Shown here: positions 16,267 through 24,267 of the stretch, in pieces
How positions within the stretch are numbered: position 1 is the first letter of the stretch
Layout: every line of letters starts with the position of its first letter
Position numbers and translations under genes: made by a program
The notes under the pieces: generated by a model
The model's database searches: none
What the model was told of the DNA's origin: nothing
Seen by the model: the letters and a program-made list of their open reading frames with translations, nothing else
Source of the DNA: Acidobacteriota bacterium
GTDB taxonomy: Bacteria; Acidobacteriota; Blastocatellia; Pyrinomonadales; Pyrinomonadaceae
Assembly: GCA_003223025.1 (NCBI GenBank)
Contig: QHXR01000001.1
Coordinates: forward strand, 570,248-634,247
DNA length: 64,000 bases
Reading direction: 5' to 3'

Positions 16267-17607
16267 TTAGCGGAGCGACCTAAATGCCTCGCGCAGATCC
16301 GAAACGAATGCGTCCGGCTGTTCCCACGCCGCGAAGTGCGTGCCTTTTTCGTGGGAGTTATAAAAGATGAGTTTCGGATAAGCTTTCTCCGCCCAACTCT
16401 TGGGAGCCTGATAGATCTCCTCGCGAAAAGCGCTCACGGCGACGGGAATCTTGATGCCTCTAACATCGAAGAAGCCGCCGGGCGGAAGCTTATGTGCCGT
16501 ATCCCAGTAGAGACGCGCCGACGAGATCGCCGTGTTTGTCACCCAATAGAGCGTGACGTTGTCGAGAATGTCGTCACGCGTTAATCCTTCGGGCTTACCG
16601 TCGAACGATCGCGCGATCATCTGATAGCTGCGGATGTCATGATCGATCATCCATGCAGCAAGACCGACCGGAGAATCGGCGATCGCGTACAGAGTCTGCG
16701 GACGATTGTTCATCTCAAGAGCGTAGCCCAAACCATTTTTGAAAAAGTCGTCGAGCTGATCCCACGCGCGTTTTTCGTCAGCCGAGAGACCGGCCGGCTG
16801 AGGCCCGCCCGCAGCAAGCGCTTTCGAAATGTCGGGCGGAACGGTCGCCGCCATGTTGGTGTGAATGCCGAGCAATCCCGCCGGCTGTTGCAGTGCCATC
16901 ACTTCGGAGATCGCATTACCCCAGTCGCCGCCTTGGGCAACGTATTTTGTGTAACCGAGACGCTGCATCAGCGTCGCCCACGCTTTTGCGATCGAGACAG
17001 GATTCCAACCGGGAGCAGTCGGCTTACCCGAAAATCCGTAGCCGGGAAGCGATGGAATGACGACGTCGAACGAGTCTTCAACTTTTCCGCCGAACGCGAC
17101 CGGATCGGTAAGTGGGCCGATGACCTTCAACTGCTCGATTATCGAGCCGGGCCATCCGTGGGTGATTATCACAGGGAGTGCGTTCGGATTTTTCGACTTT
17201 ACGTGAATGAAATGGATGTCGAGTCCGTCGATGTTCGTAATGAAATTCGGATACGAATTCAGTTTCGCCTCGATCTTGCGCCAGTCATATTCCTTCGTCC
17301 AGTACGCCGCGAGCTTTTTCATCGTCTCGAGCTGAACGCCCTGCGATGCATCCGCGACCTGTTCGCGATCGGGCCAGTTTGTGGCAGCGACGCGCCGCTT
17401 CAGATCGGCGAGAGCTTCGTCGGATATGTTGACCTTGAATGGGCGTATCTCGTCTTTCGAACCCGTTTGCGTTCCGGTCGTCTGCGTCATGGCGGTCTCC
17501 TTTTGAAATTTTGATAACTGTACTTTTTGAGCATGACCCGATGCGGCGAGTAAGCCACATGCACTAGTTAAGAAAATGATCCTGCGGAATAAAACTTCGA
17601 GTTTCAT
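16267..17607 (-). CDS. Epoxide hydrolase (EHN family), with signal peptide
   Basis: The protein has 446 residues and the same domain order as its neighbour: EHN N-terminus (IRPFKVNISDEALADLKRRV), HGWPGS, nucleophile Asp in QGGDWGNAI and catalytic His in KGTHFAAWEQP. It differs by a 39-residue N-terminal extension with a signal peptide (IIFLTSACGLLAASGHAQ). An internal ATG at 17490 lies 7 nt after AAGGAG and aligns with the paralogue's start, so both a secreted and a cytosolic form are possible. The 17607 start also has GGGAG upstream. The next gene to the right, the FMN reductase, is separated from it by a terminator. Confidence 0.88.
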   Translation of the reverse strand: MKLEVLFRRIIFLTSACGLLAASGHAQKVQLSKFQKETAMTQTTGTQTGSKDEIRPFKVNISDEALADLKRRVAATNWPDREQVADASQGVQLETMKKLAAYWTKEYDWRKIEAKLNSYPNFITNIDGLDIHFIHVKSKNPNALPVIITHGWPGSIIEQLKVIGPLTDPVAFGGKVEDSFDVVIPSLPGYGFSGKPTAPGWNPVSIAKAWATLMQRLGYTKYVAQGGDWGNAISEVMALQQPAGLLGIHTNMAATVPPDISKALAAGGPQPAGLSADEKRAWDQLDDFFKNGLGYALEMNNRPQTLYAIADSPVGLAAWMIDHDIRSYQMIARSFDGKPEGLTRDDILDNVTLYWVTNTAISSARLYWDTAHKLPPGGFFDVRGIKIPVAVSAFREEIYQAPKSWAEKAYPKLIFYNSHEKGTHFAAWEQPDAFVSDLREAFRSLR

Positions 17608-17732
17608 CTACGGTCTCCCGAGAAATATTAGTGTTTTGTGTAGATGAGAATACACCACATTTTTGAGATCGAAAACACCCGGCGAAGGTGCCGATAATGC
17701 CGTGCCATTTTGCCCGATCGATAAACAAAAAA

Positions 17733-17752
17733 TGCCGCCTGAAAAGGCGGCA
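17733..17752 (-). terminator. Terminator downstream of the FMN reductase gene
   Basis: Arms TGCCGCCT (17733-17740) and AGGCGGCA (17745-17752) enclose a GAAA tetraloop. On the minus strand the hairpin is followed by six T residues. It lies 37 bp past the stop codon at 17789. Confidence 0.85.
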
Positions 17753-17788
17753 CTTCATTGGTCATTCCTTGACACCGATGTTCACGTC

Positions 17789-18364
17789 TCAAGATTTAAT
17801 CGCTGCATCCGATTCGCGCACTGTCTTCAGAGCTCCGGCCCATCTCACCACTTGATCGATGACGACGTTAAGCGCGGCCTCCTGTCGCTCTTCGGCTTTG
17901 AAGATGCTGTAGTTTTCAAAGTCAGCAAAAAGCGATAGCTGCACTTGTGCTCGTACATCGGCGATCATCAGTTCGCCCATTACGAGCCGAAGGCTTTCGA
18001 CTGCGCGAACGCCGCCTGCGCTTCCGTAGCCGATGAAGCCGGCCGCCTTGTTGTTCCATTCGGCGAAAAGAAAATCGAGAGCATTCTTGAGAGCTCCGGG
18101 AATGCCGTGATTGTATTCAGCCGTGACAAAAATAAATCCGTCCAACGAGGCGATCTTTTCCGCCCAACGTTTTGTGTGCTCTTTCGAATATTGCCCGAGC
18201 GAAGGAGGCACGGGTTCATCAAGCAGCGGAAGATCGAAATCAGCTATATCGACATACTCGAATTCCGCATCCGTCCTTTGTGAAGCGATCTTGTATGCCC
18301 ATTGCGCGACGCCCTCGCCGATGCGACCGGGACGCGTGCTTCCGAGAATTATTCCTATTTTCAT
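17789..18364 (-). CDS. NADPH-dependent FMN reductase
   Basis: The start at ATG 18364 is chosen because the protein then opens with the flavodoxin-like strand MKIGIILGSTRPGRIGEG; upstream in-frame extension has no such sense. The product has 191 residues. The GSTRPGR phosphate-binding loop, TAEYNHGIPGALKNALDFL (flavin-contacting segment) and GYGSAGGVRAVE are hallmarks of the NADPH-dependent FMN reductase / chromate reductase family. These enzymes reduce quinones, azo dyes or metals using FMN in the cytosol. It follows the chloroperoxidase-type hydrolase by 70 bp on the same strand and ends at its own terminator, so the two may form an operon. Confidence 0.9.
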   Translation of the reverse strand: MKIGIILGSTRPGRIGEGVAQWAYKIASQRTDAEFEYVDIADFDLPLLDEPVPPSLGQYSKEHTKRWAEKIASLDGFIFVTAEYNHGIPGALKNALDFLFAEWNNKAAGFIGYGSAGGVRAVESLRLVMGELMIADVRAQVQLSLFADFENYSIFKAEERQEAALNVVIDQVVRWAGALKTVRESDAAIKS

Positions 18365-18434
18365 AATGTGTCTCCAGCCGAAATCGGTGTTCGCACGTCT
18401 CTCATTGTCCATGCGAACACCGCTCATGATTGTT

Positions 18435-19295
18435 TTAACCGGGTGAAGTTGATGCGACCTGATCGGCAAGTTCGCCGCGGCAGAACGCGAGCAGATCCGC
18501 GTTGATCGTCGCGGCTTCGGTCGTCGGCATTCCGTGCGGGAAGCCTTTATAAGTTTTTAGCGTACCGTTCTTCAGCAACTTTGCGGACAAAGGACCGGAC
18601 GCAACGTAAGGAACGATCTGATCGTCTTCGCTATGCATCACGAGAACCGGGACGGTGATCTTCTTCAGATCTTCGGTGAAATCCGTCTGTGAAAATGCGA
18701 CGACGCCATCGTAGTGAGCCTTTGCTCCGCCCATCATCCCCTGCCGCCACCAGTTCCAGATAACAGCATCGGACGCCTTCGCACCCGGGCGGTTGTAGCC
18801 ATAAAAAGGTCCGGCGGCCAGATCGTAATAGAATTTCGTTCGGCTTGCGGCGAGCTGGGCTTGGAGGTCATCGAATACAGACTTCGGAAGTCCGTCCGGA
18901 TTCGCTTCCGTCTTTAGCATCAATGGCGGAACCGCGCTGATTATCGCCGCTTTCGACACGCGGCTTTCGCCATGACGACCCAAGTAGCGGATGACTTCAC
19001 CACCGCCCGTCGAGTGTCCGACGTGTATCGCGTCCTTGAGATCGAGATGCTCGGTCACGGCCGCCAGATCATCGGCATAATGGTCCATGTCGTGACCGTC
19101 GCTCGTCTGCGTCGACCGTCCGTGGCCGCGCCGGTCGTGAGCGATAACACGATAGCCCTGATTCATGAAGAACAGCATCTGTATGTCCCAGTCGTCAGCC
19201 GACAGCGGCCAGCCATGACTAAAAACGATCGGCTGTCCCGACCCCCAGTCTTTGTAATAGATCTTTACTCCGTCTTTGGTAGTAACTGATGGCAT
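18435..19295 (-). CDS. Non-heme chloroperoxidase-type alpha/beta hydrolase
   Basis: The 286-residue protein is a complete alpha/beta hydrolase. Visible are the oxyanion segment [12 protein letters not shown], the nucleophile Ser in GHSTGGGEV, the acid Asp in [10 protein letters not shown] and the base His in [12 protein letters not shown]. This set, with [22 protein letters not shown], is characteristic of cofactor-free bacterial haloperoxidases/esterases, which make peracids or hydrolyse esters. It has no signal peptide, so it is cytosolic. The C-terminal tail STSPG is short. It heads the two-gene unit with the FMN reductase. Confidence 0.9.
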   Translation of the reverse strand: MPSVTTKDGVKIYYKDWGSGQPIVFSHGWPLSADDWDIQMLFFMNQGYRVIAHDRRGHGRSTQTSDGHDMDHYADDLAAVTEHLDLKDAIHVGHSTGGGEVIRYLGRHGESRVSKAAIISAVPPLMLKTEANPDGLPKSVFDDLQAQLAASRTKFYYDLAAGPFYGYNRPGAKASDAVIWNWWRQGMMGGAKAHYDGVVAFSQTDFTEDLKKITVPVLVMHSEDDQIVPYVASGPLSAKLLKNGTLKTYKGFPHGMPTTEAATINADLLAFCRGELADQVASTSPG

Positions 19296-19438
19296 CGATA
19301 TGATCTCCTTAAATGCGGGCCGAATTTACCTCGCCGCTGCTAAGCGTGGAAGGCTACGTTTTCAACCCGAATCTTGTTTCGTGTTGATTACGAAAAAAAA
19401 GTGTATGACTTCGGTTCTAAAGCCCTGACAAAAAGTTG

Positions 19439-20746
19439 TCAAGGCGCGGCCTGAAAGAAATCGCGCAATGCCGACTCTGTTTCTGCGGGTTTCTCTTCCA
19501 TCAACCAGTGGCCCGAATGAAACATCAGCGCTGTTACGTGATCGGAGACGAGCCGAGCTTGAATGGCGAGCACACCGTTCATCGATTTGTCACCGTCGAT
19601 CACCAGGAGCGGCATCGGTAATTTTGTCTTCGCGAATTCGCGGTTGTCCGTCGCATCCTGTTTGTCGAACGCTCGGAAATATTCAAACGCGTTTCGCATC
19701 ACGCCGGGCTGTGCGTAAGAGATCGCATACATTCTTTTGTCGGCTTCGCTAAATTTCGACAAGTCGCCACCAAACGATGTCCAGAAGTGCTCGAGGAAGA
19801 CACGCTCGCGTCCGCGGACCAGATCGAGCGCGATCGGACTATCGACAAAATGAAAATGCCACAGTGCCGCGTTGGTAAAGATCTGCGGCCAGACATCTCC
19901 GATTCCGGGAATCGGTGCTTCGAGCAAGGCAAGTTTTTTAACTTCGTCCGGATACTGCGCGGCGTACGCGTAGGCGACCATCAATCCGATGTCATGACCA
20001 ACGACGTAAATATCGCGATATCCGAGTTTCTGTATCAGTTGATGAATAGCGATCGCCGCGGTTTTCTTGTCGTAAGTTTTGATCGCTCCGGACTGTCCGA
20101 TCCCGGGAAGATCGGGGGCGATCAACGTGTAGTCTTTGCCGAGCCCAGCGAAGAGCGGGGTCCACATCCGTGCGTCGTCTCCGAATCCGTGGAAAAGAAG
20201 AATGACTTTTTTGCCTGTTCCGGCTTTCAGGTAGTGAAGTCTTACGCCGCCCGCATCCGCAAATTCCGACGTATACGTTTTTGCCGCGGGAACTCCTTCG
20301 ACGTACACCGTATCGCTCGGACCAAATCCTTCGATCCGCAACACGACAGGAGTATCGGCGGTCATCGCGAAATGTTCGACTCCCGGAGGCTCGGTGTAAA
20401 AACTTCCGGGTGCGAGAGCCTTTAACTTTTTCTCATCGAACGAATCCCCGTAACCGATGTACCAAGTGCCCGAGATGACTGTCGCGACACGGTCATCGAC
20501 ATGCGTGTGAGCCTTGATCCGCGTCTTCGCCGGTATCGCCAGCTCGATGGTATATGAACCCGGCTTGGACGCGTCGCCTTCGAGTGTTCGAGTTTGGATC
20601 CCGGTGACTCCGGACGTGCCCGTTCCGGCGTTTTGTGAAGGGACTTCCGCGATCTCCGCCGGAGTCAGCCGAAGTTGCTCGCTTTGCGAGTACGCAAAGG
20701 ATTGGAGGAAAACAATGGCAATAAAAAGCTCTGCGATAAGTTTCAT
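19439..20746 (-). CDS. Secreted cupin-alpha/beta hydrolase fusion
   Basis: The start at 20746 is chosen because it gives a clean signal peptide (MKLIAELFIAIVFLQSFAYS); the upstream extension is basic and improbable. Residues 40-140 are a cupin (KAHTHVDDRVATVISGTWYIG, EPPGVEHFAMT). Residues 165-435 are an alpha/beta hydrolase with FHGFGDDARMW, nucleophile Asp in VVGHDIGLMVA and base His in SGHWLMEEKP, the haloalkane-dehalogenase/epoxide-hydrolase arrangement. Cupins of this type without an enzyme partner occur widely; fusion to a hydrolase suggests the cupin binds or processes the same small molecule. It lies alone between the KDG kinase and the chloroperoxidase genes. Confidence 0.8.
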   Translation of the reverse strand: MKLIAELFIAIVFLQSFAYSQSEQLRLTPAEIAEVPSQNAGTGTSGVTGIQTRTLEGDASKPGSYTIELAIPAKTRIKAHTHVDDRVATVISGTWYIGYGDSFDEKKLKALAPGSFYTEPPGVEHFAMTADTPVVLRIEGFGPSDTVYVEGVPAAKTYTSEFADAGGVRLHYLKAGTGKKVILLFHGFGDDARMWTPLFAGLGKDYTLIAPDLPGIGQSGAIKTYDKKTAAIAIHQLIQKLGYRDIYVVGHDIGLMVAYAYAAQYPDEVKKLALLEAPIPGIGDVWPQIFTNAALWHFHFVDSPIALDLVRGRERVFLEHFWTSFGGDLSKFSEADKRMYAISYAQPGVMRNAFEYFRAFDKQDATDNREFAKTKLPMPLLVIDGDKSMNGVLAIQARLVSDHVTALMFHSGHWLMEEKPAETESALRDFFQAAP

Positions 20747-20869
20747 ATTTATAGTGACCTGCCGTCTCGCTCGCGACCGGAGCGTGAGATCTCTCTTTGG
20801 AGAGGCGTACTCTTTTTGAAAAGGTGGCAGTGACACAAGACTAAACTAAATCCGCCACGCACCGATCCA

Positions 20870-20897
20870 AAACAATTGCTCGCTTAACCAATTGTTT
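20870..20897. repeat. Inverted repeat downstream of the KDG kinase gene
   Basis: Perfect 9-bp arms AAACAATTG and CAATTGTTT surround a 10-nt loop. It sits 24 bp after the kdgK stop. It may act as a weak terminator. It includes AACCAATT, a half-site similar to the uronate operator, but lacks the full palindrome. Confidence 0.5.
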
Positions 20898-20921
20898 ACG
20901 AAATAATGAAAATGAAATTTA

Positions 20922-21977
20922 CTAGCGAACGGTCGTGCTCTTTGTGCCTTGTGCGAGAGTCGCGATCTCGCGAAAAGTAGCAGACGATCCGTCGCCCGCA
21001 GACGCCATCGCGAGCACGCCGCTCGCTGATGCGAGATCGATCGATGTCTGAAGCGATTCACCCGCAAGCACGCCATGGATCAGCCCGGCGGCGAACGCAT
21101 CGCCGCTTCCGACACGATCGAGAACATGAACGTTCATGTGATCTTTGGATCTGAAAACTTGCGCGTCGCTGAAACATGCCCCGCTGAAATTGTGCTGCGA
21201 AGCTGAGTGAACATCGCGAAGCGTAGTCGCGAGTATTTTGATATTCGGATGACGCGACATCATCGTCGTCGCTGCATCACGCAGTGATCGCTCTGAAAAT
21301 CCCGTGACGCTTGTTTCAAAGCCTTCGATCCCAAAGACGACATCGGCGAAAGTCAGAAGCTCGTTGTTAAGTTCGTTCGCGGCTTCGCGTCCTCCGCGCC
21401 CGGACCACAGGGACTCGCGATAGTTGAGGTCGTATGAAACGATCGCACCCGATTCCTTCGCTGCCTGCATTGCTTCCGATGCAACTTCAGCAGTTGATTC
21501 GGAAAGCCCGGCGAATATTCCGCCCGTGTGAAGCCAACGAGTTCCTTCGGCAAAGATCACGTTCCAATCGATCTCGCCGAGTTTGAGTTTCGATATCGCG
21601 GTGTTTCCACGATCCGAGCATCCGGTCGGCGGACGCGACGCGAATCCGCGCTCCATGAAGTACATTCCGTTCCGAACTTCGCGAGAGATCCCGTCAGTCT
21701 CACGCCAGAGGATCTGCGAAGCGTCGACTCCGCCCTGGAGAATAAGATCTTCGACAAGTCGTCCGATCTGATTATCGGCGAGTGCGGTAACGATCGCGGC
21801 ACGTCGACGAAAGCATTTCGCGAGATTTCGTGCCACGTTGTATTCGCCGCCGCCTTCCCAAACGCGAAAGTTACGTGCGGTATTAATGCGATCTTCACCC
21901 GGATCGAAACGCAGCATCACTTCGCCGAGCGAAACGACGTCCCACATGGATTCGGAACCTGATTTAATGTCTAGCAT
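20922..21977 (-). CDS. kdgK: 2-keto-3-deoxygluconate kinase (PfkB family)
   Basis: The protein has 351 residues (alternative start 21947, MWDVVSLGEVMLRFDPGEDR). It is a PfkB/ribokinase fold: substrate strand GEVMLRFDP, WEGGGEYNVARNLAK, SYDLNYRESLWSG, and the ATP-binding anion-hole motif DRVGSGDAFAAGL with catalytic Asp. KdgK phosphorylates KDG to KDPG in the cytoplasm, the last step before Eda. Family choice between KDG and other sugar acids rests mainly on location: it is the final gene of the leftward uronate operon, after UxaA, the KduI-type isomerase and KduD, and Eda is in the divergent operon. The gap before it is filled entirely by the R1 repeat element. Confidence 0.88.
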   Translation of the reverse strand: MLDIKSGSESMWDVVSLGEVMLRFDPGEDRINTARNFRVWEGGGEYNVARNLAKCFRRRAAIVTALADNQIGRLVEDLILQGGVDASQILWRETDGISREVRNGMYFMERGFASRPPTGCSDRGNTAISKLKLGEIDWNVIFAEGTRWLHTGGIFAGLSESTAEVASEAMQAAKESGAIVSYDLNYRESLWSGRGGREAANELNNELLTFADVVFGIEGFETSVTGFSERSLRDAATTMMSRHPNIKILATTLRDVHSASQHNFSGACFSDAQVFRSKDHMNVHVLDRVGSGDAFAAGLIHGVLAGESLQTSIDLASASGVLAMASAGDGSSATFREIATLAQGTKSTTVR

Positions 21978-22313
21978 CGGCGTTCTAGTTTCTCGTTTCT
22001 AGTTTCTCGTTTCGGGTTTCTGGTTTATGGTTCTTGTTCGTTTGCATTGTGGTTTTCATCGCGTAGCGATTGACGGAATTTAGCCGTCGGTCTTAACCCA
22101 CGGTCGGAGATTCCGGGTTTGTTCCCGTCGCGTAGCGACGGGCGACTCGAATTTGTAATTCGTTCGTCGCTACGCGACGAGAACCTATTTCGTGGTTTAC
22201 CCGTGGGTTAAGACCCACGGCTAAATTCTGTCAATCGCTACGCGATGAAAACCACAATGCAAACGAACAAGAACCAAATCCCAAATCCCAAATCCCAAAT
22301 CCCAAATCCCAAA
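21978..22313. repeat. Nested palindromic element R1 with heptamer tandem repeats
   Basis: The element fills the whole kduD-kdgK gap. Long outer arms run from about 22030 inwards (GGTTCTTGTTCGTTTGCATT...) and return at about 22215-22275. Inside them TTAGCCGT/ACGGCTAA and GGTCTTAACCCACGG pair, and the core carries GTCGCGTAGCGACG and its complement. Its outermost flanks are 7-bp tandem repeats: GTTTCTA/GTTTCTC variants at 21988-22025 and six copies of CCAAATC at 22274-22315. A close second copy (R2) lies on the other side of kduD. Confidence 0.85.
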
Positions 22314-23078
22314 TCATCTCGCCATCCAACCACCATCCACGACAAGCAAGTGTCCTTGCATGTAATCGCTCGCCGCCGACGATAAGAATACCGCCGCTCC
22401 GACGAGATCTTCAGGCGAACCCCAATCGCCGGCCGGGATCCGTTCAAGGATCTGACGATTGCGATTTTCGTCGGCACGCAGAGCGTCGGTGTTCGCCGTT
22501 TCCATGTAGCCCGGTGCGATGGCGTTGACGTTTACGTTAAATTTCGCCCACTCATTGGCGAGCGCTTTTGTCAGTCCGGCGACTCCGGATTTCGACGCCG
22601 TATAGGCCGGAACTGTTATTCCGCCTTGAAACGAAAGCAGGGAAGCGATATTGACGATCTTTCCCGACCCTTGCTCGATCATCGTTTTTCCTGCCGCTTG
22701 CGAAAGACGAAACACGCTCGAGAGATTTACCTGGATAACCGTCGACCAATCGTCTTCGGAGAAATCGACAGCCGGTGCTCGACGGATCATCCCCGCGTTG
22801 TTGATCAGAATATCGATGCGTCCGAATTTTTCTAGTGTCTGTTCGACAAGGCAGACGGGTGTCGCTGTCACCGCCATGTCGCCTTCAACGGCTTCACCGC
22901 GGCGTCCGAGTTTCTGAATCGACACGATCGTGTCTTTCGCCTTATCCGCCGAACGAGCGTGACACGCGACATCGGCTCCAGCTTCGGCGAGACCGATCGC
23001 GATCGCCTGACCCAGCCCGGACGATGCTCCCGTCACGAGCGCAACTTTACCGTCGAGTTTGAATTTATCCAGGATCAT
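22314..23078 (-). CDS. kduD: 2-dehydro-3-deoxy-D-gluconate 5-dehydrogenase (SDR)
   Basis: The protein has 254 residues and is a classical SDR: cofactor loop VTGASSGLGQAIA, NNAG, catalytic Ser in NIASLLSFQGG, and YTASKSGVAGLTKA (YxxxK). The C-terminus GHLLVVDGGWMAR is typical of KduD, which interconverts 2,5-diketo-3-deoxygluconate and KDG with NAD(H). E. coli KduD is reported to act on tagaturonate/fructuronate too. It sits in a uronate operon next to the isomerase gene. Its start codon follows directly on heptamer repeat sequence, with no Shine-Dalgarno visible, and its stop codon abuts the R1 heptamers. Confidence 0.9.
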   Translation of the reverse strand: MILDKFKLDGKVALVTGASSGLGQAIAIGLAEAGADVACHARSADKAKDTIVSIQKLGRRGEAVEGDMAVTATPVCLVEQTLEKFGRIDILINNAGMIRRAPAVDFSEDDWSTVIQVNLSSVFRLSQAAGKTMIEQGSGKIVNIASLLSFQGGITVPAYTASKSGVAGLTKALANEWAKFNVNVNAIAPGYMETANTDALRADENRNRQILERIPAGDWGSPEDLVGAAVFLSSAASDYMQGHLLVVDGGWMAR

Positions 23079-23414
23079 GTTTCTGGTTTCTAGTTTCTAG
23101 TTTCTCTTCGTTAGCGTCTTGGTTTTCATCGCGTAGCGATAGACAGAATTTAGCCGTGGGTCTTAACCCACGGTCGGAGTTTCCCGGTTTGTTCCCGTCG
23201 CGTAGCGACGGCCGAATCGAATTTGTAATTCGTTCGTCGCTACGCGACGATAACGGTTTCGTTGCTTACCGTGGGTTAAGACCCACGGCTAAATTCGGTC
23301 AATCGCTACGCGATGAAAACCAAGACAGAACAAAAACAAAAATCGAAACGTCCAGAACTAGAAACTAGAAACTAGAAACTAGAAACTAGAAACTAGAAAC
23401 CAGAAACTAGAAAG
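23079..23414. repeat. Nested palindromic element R2 with heptamer tandem repeats
   Basis: This near-copy of R1 fills the kduI-kduD gap from stop to start. It has the same order of parts: GTTTCTA-type heptamers on the left, GGTTTTCATCGCGTAGCGAT, AATTTAGCCGTGGGTCTTAA, a GTCGCGTAGCGACGG core, then the complements. The right end holds about eight copies of the 7-mer GAAACTA (23354-23411). Left and right heptamers are complementary, so the entire element can fold back on itself. Confidence 0.87.
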
Positions 23415-24248
23415 CTATTTTTGCGAAGCTTCAAGTCCAGAACCGCCCGCGGCGTATTCGGGTTGGACATTCACTACACCGAACTGTCGATCGACGCCTT
23501 CGCGATTCGCGGCCATCATCCATAGAAAATTTATCGATCCGCCCGGAGCCGCGACGTTCGGATGATAGCCTTGCGGCATCAATATCACATCGCCTTCGCG
23601 TACGACTTCGACTAGCTCGGGTTCTTTTAGCTCCGTGTACACCATCTGAATCCCCCATTGCGGAGCCGGCATGTCGATGTAGAGATAAGCTTCCTCGAGC
23701 ATGTCGTGATGTTCGTGCGGCGGGAACGATGTCCAGTTTCCGTCGGACGAGAATGTCACGCCCGCCATGATCCGCCCGGCTTCGACATTCTTGCCGAGGA
23801 GAATATTCAGATCGCGTTCGGTCGGAGGTTTAGTGACGATAAAGTGGAGCGAAGGATCTTTTCTAACATCGGCGAACTTAACAAACTGTAACGGGTATTG
23901 CTTCTCGACCGGTGCTCCGAGTTCGGCAAAGTCGCATCCGTCATCCGAAGAGACCGTGACATTCGAATCGCGCGGAACGTAGATCGCGTCGTAACGCGTC
24001 ACTGAGAATTCCGTATCCCCGACACTCACGGTCGCCGAACCGTTGAGACAGATCAGACCGGTTTCACGATCTCCCGTCTCAAACTTTATCGATTCATCTC
24101 CGGCCTTGATGATGATGCGCCCATAAAAAAGATTTCGCGAAGCCGTCTCGCCCGGCTTCACCGAAAGCGTGCGGCCGGTAGTCGTGTGAGTTTCTCTTAC
24201 GACGCACGTCTCGCGTCGAATCGGTTCAAGTGCGATCTGTTCTTTCAT
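23415..24248 (-). CDS. 5-keto-4-deoxyuronate isomerase-like protein of IolB/KduI cupin family
   Basis: The start at 24248 (MKEQIALEPIRRETCVV) is chosen; a longer frame overlaps the regulator gene. The 277-residue bicupin has metal ligands in FPPHEHHDMLEEAYLY and PQGYHPNVAAPGG. Those motifs and the GNWTSFPPHEH and FLWMMAANREG segments look more like IolB (5-deoxyglucuronate isomerase) than like E. coli KduI. KduI converts 5-keto-4-deoxyuronate (from unsaturated galacturonate) to 2,5-diketo-3-deoxygluconate, the substrate of KduD encoded next. An IolB-type protein in this place is therefore probably doing the KduI step; there is no inositol pathway nearby. Confidence 0.8.
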   Translation of the reverse strand: MKEQIALEPIRRETCVVRETHTTTGRTLSVKPGETASRNLFYGRIIIKAGDESIKFETGDRETGLICLNGSATVSVGDTEFSVTRYDAIYVPRDSNVTVSSDDGCDFAELGAPVEKQYPLQFVKFADVRKDPSLHFIVTKPPTERDLNILLGKNVEAGRIMAGVTFSSDGNWTSFPPHEHHDMLEEAYLYIDMPAPQWGIQMVYTELKEPELVEVVREGDVILMPQGYHPNVAAPGGSINFLWMMAANREGVDRQFGVVNVQPEYAAGGSGLEASQK

Positions 24249-24267
24249 AATTTTATTCCAAAAAGAA

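Noticed and set aside
20870-20897. A further full uronate operator
   Set aside because: Only an AACCAATT half-site is present, and the dyad spacing is different. It lies downstream of kdgK, not in a promoter.
22274-23411. Possible CRISPR array
   Set aside because: The repeats are 7 bp with no spacers of constant length, and no cas gene is near; they are simple tandem repeats.
21978-23414. Insertion sequence or composite transposon around kduD
   Set aside because: No transposase frame is present, and I cannot see target-site duplications. The elements start and end at gene boundaries.
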